In this document: piece after piece, positions 45,020 to 53,956 of the stretch
Layout: the number at the start of each line of letters is the position of its first letter
Numbering within the stretch: position 1 is the stretch's first letter
NCBI GenBank assembly: GCA_963724495.1
Contig: CAVRUZ010000002.1
Span: forward strand, 186,001-250,000
Length of the DNA: 64,000 nt
Source of the DNA: CAVRUZ01 sp963724495
GTDB lineage: Bacteria; Actinomycetota; Actinomycetes; Propionibacteriales; DAIQRJ01
Direction: 5' to 3'
The notes under the pieces: generated by a model
What the model was told of the DNA's origin: nothing
Database searches by the model: none
The model's input: the letters and a program-made list of their open reading frames with translations, nothing else
Translations under genes and position numbers: made by a program

Positions 45020-46552
45020 ATGGAGATCCCCGACCCAGCCGCTGGTCGTGCTGGTCGGGACCGCGGGTTCGGGGAAGTCGCACTGGGCCGCGCGGCACTA
45101 CCGGGCCGAGGAGATCGTGTCGGCCGACCAGCTTCGTGCCGTCGTCGGCAGCGGCCCGGCCGACCTGGACGCCTCCACCGACGCGTTCAACCTGCTCGAC
45201 AGCATCGTCGCGGCAAGGGCGGGCCGCGGGCTCACGGTGGTGGTCGACACCCTCGGGCTCGATCCCGACCGCCGGTCGGGCTATCTCGCGCTGGCCCGCC
45301 GCGTGGGACTGCCAGCGGTAGCCGTCAGCCTGGAGACGCCGGCGAACGTGGCGCGTGCGCGCAACGCCCTCCGCGACCGGCCGGTGCCGGCGAAGGTGCT
45401 GGCCGGGCAGCTGCCAGCGGATGCGGGCGTTGAGCGGTGAGATCGACGACGAGGGTTGGGATCTCGTGGTGCGCGTCGGGACCGACGCGGCCGAGGCTCC
45501 CGGGCCGCCGGCCGACTCGTCATCCGCCGCGGTCGTACCTGCTGAAGCGCTTCCAGGCGGGCCCAGCGGGCCGAAGGTCGTGCTGCACGTCGCCTCGTTC
45601 CCGTGGTCCGATGCGCCGGGGAGCTGGCTGACCGACCTCGCTCAGGCGGCGGAGGAGATCGGCCTCTCCGGACTGTCGCTGATGGACCACCTCATCCAGA
45701 TCCCGCAGGTCGGGCGCCCGTTCGACCCGATCCCCGATCCGTTCGTCGCGCTCGGCCACGTCGCCGCGGCGACCTCCCGGCTGACGCTCGGCACGCTGGT
45801 GAGCCCGGTCACCTGGCGGCCGGCGGCGTCCCTGGCGAAGGCGGTCAGCAACGCTCGACGTGCTGAGCGGCGGGAGGGCGTTCCTCGGTGTCGGCGCGGG
45901 CTGGTGGGAGCGTGAGCACGCGGCGGCGGGGCTGCCGTTCCCGTCGGCGGGGAAGCGGCTCGACCTGCTCGAGGACGCGATCCTGACGATCCGGGCGCTC
46001 TGGAGCACGGGCACGAAGCCGTACGAGCACGGTCGCGTCCGGCTGCCGGAGACGACGGCCTACCCACGCCCGTACACGTCGGAGGACCGACCCGGGTCGA
46101 TCCCGATCGTCGTCGGTGGCTCGGGCGAGCGGCGGACGCTCGCCATCGCGGCCCGCCTCGCCGACGCGGTCAACCTGCCGACCTCCGACGAGACGGTGGT
46201 GGCGCGCAAGATCGCGGTCCTCGGCCGGCACCTCGCGGAGGCTGGTCGCGACCGGGCCGAGGTCGAGGTAACCGTGCTCGACACTCCGGTCATCGGGATG
46301 GACCGCGACGATGTGTCGCGCCGGGTCGAGCGCCTGCGCGGACGCGTTCCCGCGCCGGCGTTCGCGGCCCGCCACCACGCGGCGACACCGGAACGGCACG
46401 CCGAGCGGTACGCCGGGCTCGTCGCGATGGGGGTCGGCACCGTGTTCGTGTCGCTGCCCGACCTCACCGGCGCCGACGACATGCCTCGGCTGGCCGCCGT
46501 GGTCTCGGCGATCAGGCAGATAGGGTCCCTGCCGTGGACTGGTCATGGATGA
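45020..46552 (+). CDS. P-loop kinase / F420-type LLM oxidoreductase fusion (three +1 frameshifts)
   Basis: Four frame segments join to 509 aa. Residues 1-160 are a P-loop NTPase/kinase: VVLVGTAGSGKSHWAARHY (Walker A), EEIVSADQLRAVVG, VVVDTLGLDPDRRSGYLALAR, and a lid-like RARNALRDRPVPAKVLAGQ, as in polynucleotide-kinase-like AAA_33 proteins. After an Ala/Pro linker, residues 205-509 are a luciferase-like monooxygenase: VVLHVASFPWSD, LSLMDHLIQIPQ, LGTLVSPVTWRPA, FLGVGAGWWEREHAAAGLPFPSAGKRLDLLEDAI and IPIVVGGSGERRTL, typical of F420-dependent enzymes. Extra bases lie near 45037, 45409 and 45854. CAGACT is six bases before the ATG. No function can be stated; the halves may couple ATP use with a flavin or F420 step. 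Confidence 0.78.
46521..46526 (+). promoter_or_regulatory. Putative -10 box of the GT87 gene
   Basis: TAGGGT lies 7 bases before the GTG at 46534, inside the 3' end of the upstream gene. It favours the GTG over the ATG at 46549 as start. Confidence 0.4.
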
Positions 46553-47796
46553 ATCGCCCCGGATGGGCCAAGGCCGGTCGCGTGCTCGAGGTCCTCCCGT
46601 TCCTCGCCGCCCTGGTCGTGCTGCCGTTCGTGATCCCGGGCGGGCACTTCTGGCCGTGGAAGGCCAACACGATGGACCTGCAGGTCTACGTCGACGCCGG
46701 ACGCGCGCTGCTCAAGGGCTACGACGTGATGAGCCTGCGCTTCACCGACAACGGCCTGTCGTTCATCTACCCGACCTTCGCGCTGCTGCTCGCCGTGCCC
46801 ATCTCGTGGCTGCCGTTGGGATTCCTGCAGATCGCGTTCACGCTCATCTCGGTCCTGCTGATCCGGGTGCTCCTGCGCCGCTTCGGTGTACCAGCCGGGC
46901 TGCCGGTTGCCATCATCGGCACGGTGATCGTGCTGCTCTGCCAGCCGGTTCGCGCCACGCTGGGCTACGGCCAGGTGAACGTGATCGTGGCGGCCCTCGT
47001 GCTGATCGACCTGCTGCCAGGACGCCGTCTCGGGCCGCGTGGTGTGCTCACCGGCATCGCCGCCGGCATCAAGCTCACGCCGGCCCTGTTCGGGATCTAC
47101 CTGCTGTTCCTGCGCAGATACCGCGACGCGGCCTGGCTCTTCGGCGTCTTCGCGGCCACCACGGTTGTGGGCTTCGCGATTCTCCCGCGGGAGAGCATCG
47201 AGTTCTGGCGCCTGCTGGTGGAGGGTGACACCAGGACCGGTGCGGCCTACTACCTCGGCAACCAGTCCGTGCTCGGCGCGTTCGTCCGGCTCTTCCACTC
47301 CTACGGCGACCCAGGAGCCGTGCACTACATCGCGCTGTTCGTCGGCGCGCTGACAGCGCTGGTCGCCTGCATCGCCGGTGCCGGCTGGACCAGACGCGGC
47401 GAAGGTCTGTTCGGCCTCAGCCTGGTCGGGATGGGCACGCTGATGGCGTCCCCGTTGTCGTGGACCCACCACTTCGTCTACGTCGTGCCGATGCTCTTCG
47501 CGCTGCTCCGCCAACGGGTGCCGACGGAGCTCAAGTGGCTGGGCTGGCCGCTGTTCGCCTGGGTGTACTCCGGACTGGTCCTGCAGTGGCTGCCCTACGA
47601 CCAGGGTCGGGAATTGGAGTACGGGCTGTTCTTCAACCTGGTCTCGTCGATCACGCCGATTCTGACCACCGTGTTCATCGTGATCGCCGCCCTGACCTTC
47701 AGGCGGTACCCGGTGATCGAGCCCGAGGGCGACATCAGGGCCCAAGACGTCGTGGTGGTCGATCAAGGCCGGAAGCTGCCCCAACCGGTGCTCTGA
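46534..47796 (+). CDS. GT87-family (DUF2029) polytopic mannosyltransferase
   Basis: A 420-aa polytopic membrane glycosyltransferase of the GT-C type. About ten membrane segments are visible, e.g. VLPFLAALVVLPFVIPGG, LGFLQIAFTLISVLLIRVLL, VAIIGTVIVLLC. The extracytoplasmic loop after helix 1 (MDLQVYVDAGRALLKGYDVMSL) holds the conserved Asp used by polyprenyl-phosphate-mannose transferases such as PimE. It probably adds mannose to a lipoglycan or lipid. GTG 46534 overlaps the previous gene by 19 bases; an ATGA overlap at 46549 is the alternative. Confidence 0.87.
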   Translation: MDWSWMNRPGWAKAGRVLEVLPFLAALVVLPFVIPGGHFWPWKANTMDLQVYVDAGRALLKGYDVMSLRFTDNGLSFIYPTFALLLAVPISWLPLGFLQIAFTLISVLLIRVLLRRFGVPAGLPVAIIGTVIVLLCQPVRATLGYGQVNVIVAALVLIDLLPGRRLGPRGVLTGIAAGIKLTPALFGIYLLFLRRYRDAAWLFGVFAATTVVGFAILPRESIEFWRLLVEGDTRTGAAYYLGNQSVLGAFVRLFHSYGDPGAVHYIALFVGALTALVACIAGAGWTRRGEGLFGLSLVGMGTLMASPLSWTHHFVYVVPMLFALLRQRVPTELKWLGWPLFAWVYSGLVLQWLPYDQGRELEYGLFFNLVSSITPILTTVFIVIAALTFRRYPVIEPEGDIRAQDVVVVDQGRKLPQPVL

Positions 47797-47834
47797 CTGG
47801 CCTCTCGGCCCGCCGATCCGCAGCCCGCCGCTCT

Positions 47835-47920
47835 CGAAACCCTGAAAACTGGCGGCCAGTCGCCGCGATTGGCTCCTCAGCCTCCGCTGGGCCTCACTCG
47901 CCGCCACTTTTCAGGGTTCG
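47835..47920. repeat. Inverted repeat with 20-bp arms upstream of ilvD
   Basis: AACCCTGAAAACTGGCGGC (47838-47856) and GCCGCCACTTTTCAGGGTT (47900-47918) are complementary except for one base, and the match extends outward with an extra A in the left arm (TCGAA...TTCGA). The 43-base interior is partly self-complementary. It lies between the GT87 stop and ilvD. It could be a long terminator or a small mobile/REP-like repeat. Confidence 0.55.
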
Positions 47921-47963
47921 AGCAAGGGTTGGATGGCCAAGGCGACCGGCGGCCGGGCGAGAT

Positions 47964-47969
47964 TAGGCT
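47964..47969 (+). promoter_or_regulatory. Putative -10 box of ilvD
   Basis: TAGGCT lies 8 bases before the ilvD ATG, again with no ribosome-binding site between. Confidence 0.45.
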
Positions 47970-47977
47970 CTCCCGCC

Positions 47978-49679
47978 ATGGCCACCACGACCCGCGACAT
48001 CAAGCCCCGCAGCCGCGTTGTGACCGACGGGCTGGAGGCGTCGGCCGCCCGCGGGATGCTGCGGGCGGTGGGATTCGGCGACGACGACTTCGCCAAGCCG
48101 CAGGTCGGGGTGGCGAGTTCCTGGAACGAGATCACCCCGTGCAACCTGTCGTTGCAGCGGCTCGCCCAGGCGGTGAAGGAGGGAGTGCACGCCGGCGGCG
48201 GCTACCCGATGGAGTTCGGCACGATCTCGGTGTCCGACGGGATCTCGATGGGTCACGAGGGCATGCACTACTCGCTCGTCAGCCGGGAGGTGATCGCCGA
48301 CTCGGTGGAGACCGTGATGAGCGCGGAGCGCCTCGACGCGTCGGTGCTCCTGGCCGGTTGCGACAAGTCGCTGCCCGGCATGCTGATGGCCGCCGCGCGG
48401 CTCGACCTCGCGTCGGTGTTCCTCTACGCGGGCACGATCCTGCCCGGCATCGCGAAGATGCACGACGGCACCGAGCGGCAGGTCACGATCATCGACGCCT
48501 TCGAGGCCGTCGGTGCGTGCGCGCGCGGGCTGATGCCGCGCGAGGACGTCGACGCGATCGAGCGGGCCATCTGTCCAGGCGAGGGCGCCTGCGGCGGGAT
48601 GTACACGGCGAACACGATGGCGGCCGCGGCCGAGGCCCTGGGCATGTCCCTGCCGGGTTCAGCCGCGCCACCCGCCACCGACCGGCGCCGCGACATGCTG
48701 GCCCGCAAGTCCGGTGAGGCAGCGGTCGAACTCCTGCGACAGGGCATCACCGCCCGGCAGATCCTCACCAAGGAGGCCTTCGAGAACGCCATCGCGGTGG
48801 TGATGGCCTTCGGCGGTTCGACCAACGCGGTCCTGCACCTGCTGGCGATCGCGCACGAGGCAGAGGTCGAGCTGACCATGGCGGACTTCCGCCGGATCGG
48901 GGCCACGGTGCCGCACCTCGCGGACGTCAAGCCCTTCGGCAGCTACGTCATGGTCGACGTCGACCATGTCGGCGGCGTCCCCGTGGTGATGAAGGCCCTT
49001 CTCGACGCCGGGCTGATGCACGGGGACTGCCTCACCGTCACCGGTCGCACGCTCGCCGAGAACCTGGAGGGGATCCGGCCGCCGGATCCTGACGGCAAGG
49101 TCCTGCGTGCTCTCGGCAACCCCATCCACAAGACCGGTGGGATCACCATCCTCGACGGGTCACTCGCACCCGACGGCGCGGTGGTGAAGTCGGCCGGCTT
49201 CGACTCCGACGTGTTCACCGGCACCGCGCGGGTGTTCGACGGCGAGCGGGCGGCAATGGATGCCGTCGAGGACGGCTCGCTCAAGCAGGGTGACGTGATG
49301 GTGATCCGCTACGAAGGACCCAAGGGCGGCCCTGGGATGCGCGAAATGCTCGCCGTGACCGGCGCGATCAAGGGCTCCGGGCTGGGCAAGGACGTGCTGC
49401 TGCTCACCGACGGCCGGTTCTCCGGCGGCACCACCGGCCTGTGCGTCGGGCACGTGGCGCCGGAGGCCGTCGACGGCGGGCCGATCGCCTTCGTCCGCGA
49501 CGGCGACCAGATCACGCTCGACGTCGCCAACGGCCTGCTGAACCTCGAGGTCGACGCAGGCCGAACTCGCCCGGCGAGCGGAGGGCTTCCAGCCGCCGGA
49601 GTCGCGGTACCGGAGTGGGGTCCTGGCCAAGTACCGCAAGCTCGTCGGTTCCGCTTCCCGCGGCGCGGTCTGCGGCTGA
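47978..49679 (+). CDS. ilvD: Dihydroxy-acid dehydratase (frameshift near 49557)
   Basis: A 566-aa Fe-S dehydratase that turns dihydroxyisovalerate and dihydroxymethylvalerate into the 2-oxo acids of valine and isoleucine. Cluster Cys lie in ITPCNLSLQRLA, LAGCDKSLPGMLMAAA and PGEGACGGMYTANTMA; TDGRFSGGTTGLCVGHV is near the C-terminus. The frame breaks near 49557 (GACGCAGGCCG); removing one base gives DEAELARRAEGFQPPESRYRSGVLAKYRKLV and a stop at 49679. As an isolated loss of IlvD would cause auxotrophy, the shift is probably an error. Confidence 0.94.
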
Positions 49680-49793
49680 CCACCGGAATCTGCCGTCGTC
49701 GAGGGCTCGGCCGAGCCGGCGTTCCATCCGGATGGCAAGACATGCGGGCTTACGAACTTGACCGGGACGGGATCGGGGAGCACTGTTGCGGTC

Positions 49794-49835
49794 ATGCGTT
49801 TCCAGGAGATCGTACTTTTCAAGCGCGCTGACTGA
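49794..49835 (+). CDS. ilvB leader peptide (Ile-Val-Leu)
   Basis: A 13-codon ORF, MRFQEIVLFKRAD, has Ile, Val and Leu codons in a row (ATC GTA CTT), the three end products of the pathway. It precedes two nested hairpins and a T-run. This is the structure of actinobacterial ilvB attenuators, where ribosome stalling at the I-V-L codons controls termination. TTGACC (49758-49763) lies 17 bases before CACTGT, which is 7 bases before the ATG, so the leader peptide may itself be leaderless. Confidence 0.75.
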   Translation: MRFQEIVLFKRAD

Positions 49836-49894
49836 AGCTTCCGGCTTCACCAGCGCGCGACCCTCGCAAGCCAGACCGGCGGCGGGGGTTTTTT
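49823..49894 (+). terminator. ilvB attenuator: pause hairpin and intrinsic terminator
   Basis: GCGCGCTG (49823-49830) pairs with CAGCGCGC (49851-49858), with an inner stem TGAAGC/GCTTCA (49833-49838 and 49844-49849). It is followed by a second GC-rich hairpin (CCCTCGC ... GCGGGGG, 49861-49888) and TTTTTT at 49889-49894, an intrinsic terminator. The first stem starts within the last codons of the leader peptide, as expected for an attenuator in which ribosome position selects between structures. Confidence 0.8.
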
Positions 49895-49968
49895 GTTGCC
49901 CGACACCACGGGCAGCGAAGCAGCCGGCTCCGACACCACACGGAGTCGCACACGAAGAGGGGAATTCC

Positions 49969-51815
49969 ATGTCAGTCACGGACATGCCGAGGCCAGGAAC
50001 GACACCCAGCGAGCCCGACGCGACGCAGGATCGGCAGCCGGCAGCAAGCCGGCCGCGGCAGGGCCAGCAGATGTCGGGGTCGGAGAGCCTGATCGCCTCG
50101 CTGGAGGCGGCCGGCGTCGAGGTCATCTTCGGCATCCCGGGTGGCGCGATCCTTCCCGCCTACGACCCGTTGATGGACTCGAAGCAGATCCGGCACATCC
50201 TGGTGCGGCATGAGCAGGGCGCTGGTCATGCCGCCCAGGGTTACGCCGGTGCCACCGGCCGGGTCGGTGTCTGCATGGTCACCTCCGGGCCGGGTGCGAC
50301 CAACCTGGTGACGCCGATCGCCGACGCGCACATGGACTCGGTGCCGATGGTGGCGATCACCGGCCAGGTCGCGAGCTCGATGATCGGGACCGACGGCTTC
50401 CAGGAAGCCGACATCTCCGGCATCACCATGCCGATCACCAAGCACAACTACCTGGTGACCGACCCGGCCGACATCCCACGGGTGATCGCCGAGGCGTTCC
50501 ACATCGCCTCCACCGGGCGGCCCGGCCCGGTGCTCGTCGACGTGGCCAAGGACGCCATGCAGAAGCAGACGACGTTCACCTGGCCGGACGAGCTGAACCT
50601 GCCGGGCTACCGGCCGATCACCAAGCCGCATCCCAAGCAGGTGGCGCAGGCGGCCGAGGCGATCGCCGAGGCGACCCGGCCGGTGTTCTACGTCGGCGGC
50701 GGCGTGATCCGCGGACAGGCGTCGGCCGAACTGCTCGAACTGGCCGACCTCACCGGCATCCCGGTCGTCACCACGCTGATGGCCCGCGGCGCCTTCCCCG
50801 ATGCGCACCCGTTGCACATGGGCATGCCCGGCATGCACGGGACCGTCGCCGCGGTGGGCGCCCTGCAGGAGAGCGACCTGCTGATCACGCTCGGAGCGCG
50901 TTTCGACGACCGGGTGACCGGCCAGCTGTCGACGTTCGCCCCGCAGGCACGGGTGATCCACGCCGACATCGACCCGGCCGAGATCTCCAAGAACCGCAAC
51001 GCCGACATCCCGATCGTCGGCGACGTGCGCAACGTGATCACGGAGCTGACCCGCGGAGCTCCGGCGGCCCGCGCATCGACCGGGCGACTACTCCAGCTGG
51101 GTCGAGCGGATGACCGCCTTCAAGGACCGGTACCCGCTTGGTTACACCGACCACGAGGGTGCGCTCTCGCCGCAGAAGGTCATCCAGCGCATCGGTGAGG
51201 TCACCGGACCGGAGGGCGATCTTCGTCCCGGGCGTCGGGCAGCACCAGATGTGGGCGGCCCAGTTCGTCCGCTACGAGCGCCCCGGATCGTTCATCAACT
51301 CCGGCGGGCTCGGCACGATGGGGTTCTCGGTCCCGGCAGCGATGGGCGCCAAGGTGGGCGCACCCGACCGGACCGTGTGGTCCATCGACGGCGACGGCTG
51401 CTTCCAGATGACCAACCAGGAACTCGCCACCTGCGCGCTCAACGACATCCCGATCAAGGTGGCGGTGATCAACAACTCCTCGCTGGGCATGGTGCGCCAG
51501 TGGCAGACGTTGTTCTACGAGAGCAGGTACTCCAACACCGACCTGCACACCGGTACCGACACCCGCCGCATTCCCGATTTCGCCAAGCTGGCCGAGGCAT
51601 ACGGCTGCGTGGGCCTGCGCTGTGAGACCGAGGAAGAGCTGGATGCCGTTCTGGACAAGGCGATGGGCATCAACGACAAGCCGGTGGTGATCGACTTCGT
51701 GGTTGCCCGCGACGCGATGGTGTGGCCGATGGTCCCCTCGGGTACCTCGAACTCCGACATCCTCATCGCCCGCGACATGGCACCGGTGTGGGACCGGACG
51801 GAGGAGGGCGCATGA
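49969..51815 (+). CDS. ilvB: Acetolactate synthase large subunit (frameshifts near 51083 and 51215)
   Basis: Three frame segments give a 614-aa ThDP enzyme that makes acetolactate or acetohydroxybutyrate. After a 30-residue low-complexity N-terminus: GIPGGAILPAYD, VRHEQGAGHAAQGYA (catalytic Glu), GRPGPVLVDVAKDAM, the FAD domain, then, past one surplus base near 51083, DYSSWVERMTAFKDRYP and, past another near 51215, IFVPGVGQHQMWAAQF. ThDP/Mg site: DGDGCFQMTNQELATC...NNSSLGMVRQWQ. The gene is preceded by the attenuator and overlaps ilvN by 4 bases. Confidence 0.95.
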
Positions 51816-52339
51816 GCACGCACACCCTGTCGGTGCTCGTCCAGGACACTCCCGGTGTCCTGAGCCGGGTGGCCGGCCTGTTCTCCAGGCGGAGCTTCAA
51901 CATCTCGTCGCTCGCCGTCGGCCCGACCGAGCATCCCGGTGTGTCACGGATGACGATCGTCGTCGACGTCGAGGGCAAGCCGCTGGAGCAGGTCACCAAG
52001 CAGCTGCACAAGCTGATCAACGTGCTCAAGATCGTCGAACTCGAACCAGAGCAGTCCGTCCAGCGCGAGCTCCTGCTGGTGAAGGTGCGTGCGGACGCGA
52101 GCACGCGCAGCCAGGTGATCGAGACCGTGCAGATGTTCCGTGCGCACGTGGTGGACGTCGCCCCGGACGCGCTGACGATCGAAGCGACCGGTTCACCGGA
52201 GAAGCTGGCAGCCCTGCGACTGATCCTCGAACCGTTCGGCATCCGCGAACAGGTCCAGTCCGGCATCGTCGGGTTGGGCCGCGGCGGGCGGTCGATGGCC
52301 GACCGCACCTTCCGCCAGCTCGCCGACCGATCGGCCTGA
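51812..52339 (+). CDS. ilvN: Acetolactate synthase small (regulatory) subunit
   Basis: A 175-aa regulatory subunit. The N-terminal ACT domain (TLSVLVQDTPGVLSRVAGLFSRRSFNISSLAVG) binds valine for feedback inhibition; a second ACT-like C-terminal half follows (ELLLVKVRADASTRSQVIETVQMFRAHVVDV). The ATG overlaps the ilvB stop by 4 bases (ATGA), coupling the two subunits. Intact. Confidence 0.95.
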   Translation: MSTHTLSVLVQDTPGVLSRVAGLFSRRSFNISSLAVGPTEHPGVSRMTIVVDVEGKPLEQVTKQLHKLINVLKIVELEPEQSVQRELLLVKVRADASTRSQVIETVQMFRAHVVDVAPDALTIEATGSPEKLAALRLILEPFGIREQVQSGIVGLGRGGRSMADRTFRQLADRSA

Positions 52340-52456
52340 TCGCGGGAACGCTGGACGAGAGAGATTGCCCAACCAGCCAAGGCTGATCGGCACCGGCCGT
52401 CGAGGTCGGACCACGACTGCATCACCCAACGCACGAGGAAACGGAGCTGAAGACCT

Positions 52457-53488
52457 GTGGCAGCAAAGATGTACTACGACGGTGACGCCGACCTGTCCAT
52501 CATCCAGAACCGGACGGTCGCAGTGCTCGGCTTCGGCAGCCAGGGGCACGCGCATGCCCTCTCCCTGCGCGACTCCGGCGTCGACGTGCGCGTCGGGTTG
52601 CTCGAGGGCAGCCGCAGCCGGCCCAAGGCCGAAGCGGAGGGTCTTCGCGTACTGACTCCCGAGGCGGCGGCGGCCGAGGCGGACTTCATCGTGGTGCTCG
52701 CCCCGGACCCCGCACAGCGGAAGCTGTACGCCGACGCCATCGAGCCGAACCTGCAGGACGGCGACGCGCTCCTGTTCTCCCACGGGTTCAACATCCGTTA
52801 CGACCTGGTCAAGCCGCCGGCCGGCATCGACGTCACGATGGTCGCGCCCAAGGGTCCCGGCCACCTGGTCCGCCGCGAGTACATGGAGGGTCGCGGCGTG
52901 CCGGTGCTGGTGGCCGTCGAGCAGGACGCCTCGGGTGAGGCCTGGCCGCTCGCGCTGAGCTACGCGAAGGCGATCGGCGGACTGCGTGCCGGTGGCATCA
53001 AGACCACGTTCACGGAGGAGACCGAGACCGACCTGTTCGGCGAGCAGGCCGTGCTGTGCGGCGGGGTGTCCGAGCTGGTGATGAAGGGCTTCGAGGTGCT
53101 CACCGAGGCGGGCTACCAGCCGGAGGTCGCGTACTTCGAGTGTCTGCACGAGCTCAAGCTGATCGTCGACCTGATGTACGAGGGCGGAATCGCCAAGCAG
53201 CGTTGGTCTGTCTCCGACACCGCCGAGTACGGCGACTACGTGTCCGGCCCGCGCATCATCGACGACCACGTCAAGCAGAACATGCAGGGCGTGCTCGCCG
53301 ACGTGCAGAACGGCGCGTTCGCCAAGCGGTTCATCGACGACCAGGACGCCGGCGCGCCGGAGTTCAAGGAGCTCCGGGCCAAGGGTGCTGCCCATCCGAT
53401 CGAGGCGGTTGGCCGCGATCTGCGCGACCTGATGGCCTGGGTCAAGGGCCACGACGACGACTACGTGGAGGGCAGCGCCGCCCGCTGA
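52457..53488 (+). CDS. ilvC: Ketol-acid reductoisomerase (NADP type, class I)
   Basis: A 343-aa enzyme that isomerises and reduces acetolactate. Rossmann loop VAVLGFGSQGHAHALSLRDSG; the cofactor-specificity loop VGLLEGSRSRPKAEAEG has Ser/Arg residues favouring NADPH; Mg-binding Asp/Glu sit in FGEQAVLCGG and the C-terminal knotted domain (YFECLHELKLIVDLMYEGG, SDTAEYGDY). GTG at 52457 is preceded by GAGGAAACGGAG. It follows ilvN by 117 bases without a visible terminator. Confidence 0.96.
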   Translation: MAAKMYYDGDADLSIIQNRTVAVLGFGSQGHAHALSLRDSGVDVRVGLLEGSRSRPKAEAEGLRVLTPEAAAAEADFIVVLAPDPAQRKLYADAIEPNLQDGDALLFSHGFNIRYDLVKPPAGIDVTMVAPKGPGHLVRREYMEGRGVPVLVAVEQDASGEAWPLALSYAKAIGGLRAGGIKTTFTEETETDLFGEQAVLCGGVSELVMKGFEVLTEAGYQPEVAYFECLHELKLIVDLMYEGGIAKQRWSVSDTAEYGDYVSGPRIIDDHVKQNMQGVLADVQNGAFAKRFIDDQDAGAPEFKELRAKGAAHPIEAVGRDLRDLMAWVKGHDDDYVEGSAAR

Positions 53489-53516
53489 CCGCAGCCGGGC
53501 AAGGGAGACTGGGGGA

Positions 53517-53868
53517 GTGAGCGAAGCGCGCCCGGTGTTCGTCCTGCACGAGCACGACAAGCCGCGGCACCACTTCGACCTGCGGCTCGAGCAGGGCGGC
53601 GTGCTCCGTTCCTGGGCCGTGCCCAAGGGAATGCCCGACAGCACCGCCGAAGACCGGCTCGCGGTCCTCGTGGCCGACCACGACCTGGAGCATGCGACGC
53701 TATACCGACGAGGACAAGCGGATCGCGGACGAGGGGACCTGGGAACTCGAGGATGTCAATGACCGCCGGTTCGTGTTCCTGCTGCACGGGCGCAACGGCG
53801 CGCGTCGCTACGCGCTCATCCAGACCGGCAAGGACTGGCTCCTGCACCTGACGCGTCGACAGCCGTAG
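53517..53868 (+). CDS. LigD-type 3'-phosphoesterase domain protein (frameshift near 53703)
   Basis: Reconstructed length is 116 aa. RPVFVLHEHDKPRHHFDLRLEQGGVLRSWAVPKGMP is the signature start of the phosphoesterase domain of bacterial NHEJ ligase LigD: the first His and the Arg/His-His-Phe-Asp set bind Mn and the 3'-phosphate. An extra base near 53703 (GACGCTATACC) breaks the frame; afterwards YTDEDKRIADEGTWELEDVNDRRFVFLLHGRNG and YALIQTGKDWLLHLTRR finish the domain. It stands alone, with no polymerase or ligase domain here. It may trim 3'-ends in repair. GTG start at 53517. Confidence 0.82.
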
Positions 53869-53881
53869 AGATGCGTAGAGA

Positions 53882-53909
53882 TTGGTGTTTCCACGGGCCA
53901 GGATATGAG
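53882..53909 (+). promoter_or_regulatory. Putative promoter of the siderophore uptake operon
   Basis: TTGGTG (53882-53887) and TATGAG (53904-53909), 16 bases apart, may be -35 and -10 elements. The iron box begins inside the -10, so repressor binding would block RNA polymerase. Confidence 0.4.
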
Positions 53910-53932
53910 TAAGGTAAGCCTCCCCTTACTCA
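53906..53932. promoter_or_regulatory. Iron box (DtxR/IdeR type) upstream of the siderophore operon
   Basis: TGAGTAAGG and CCTTACTCA form an inverted repeat. The inner 19 bases TAAGGTAAGCCTCCCCTTA match the DtxR/IdeR consensus TWAGGTTAGSCTAACCTWA at 16 of 19 positions. It is 25 bases before the lipoprotein ATG. Iron-loaded repressor should switch off the operon. Confidence 0.82.
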
Positions 53933-53956
53933 CCTGGCTTGATTGGACCCACCGCC

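Noticed and set aside
46543..47907. A 454-aa Gln/Arg/His-rich minus-strand frame under the GT87 gene
   Set aside because: Composition is the mirror image of a membrane protein gene; no fold or signal is seen.
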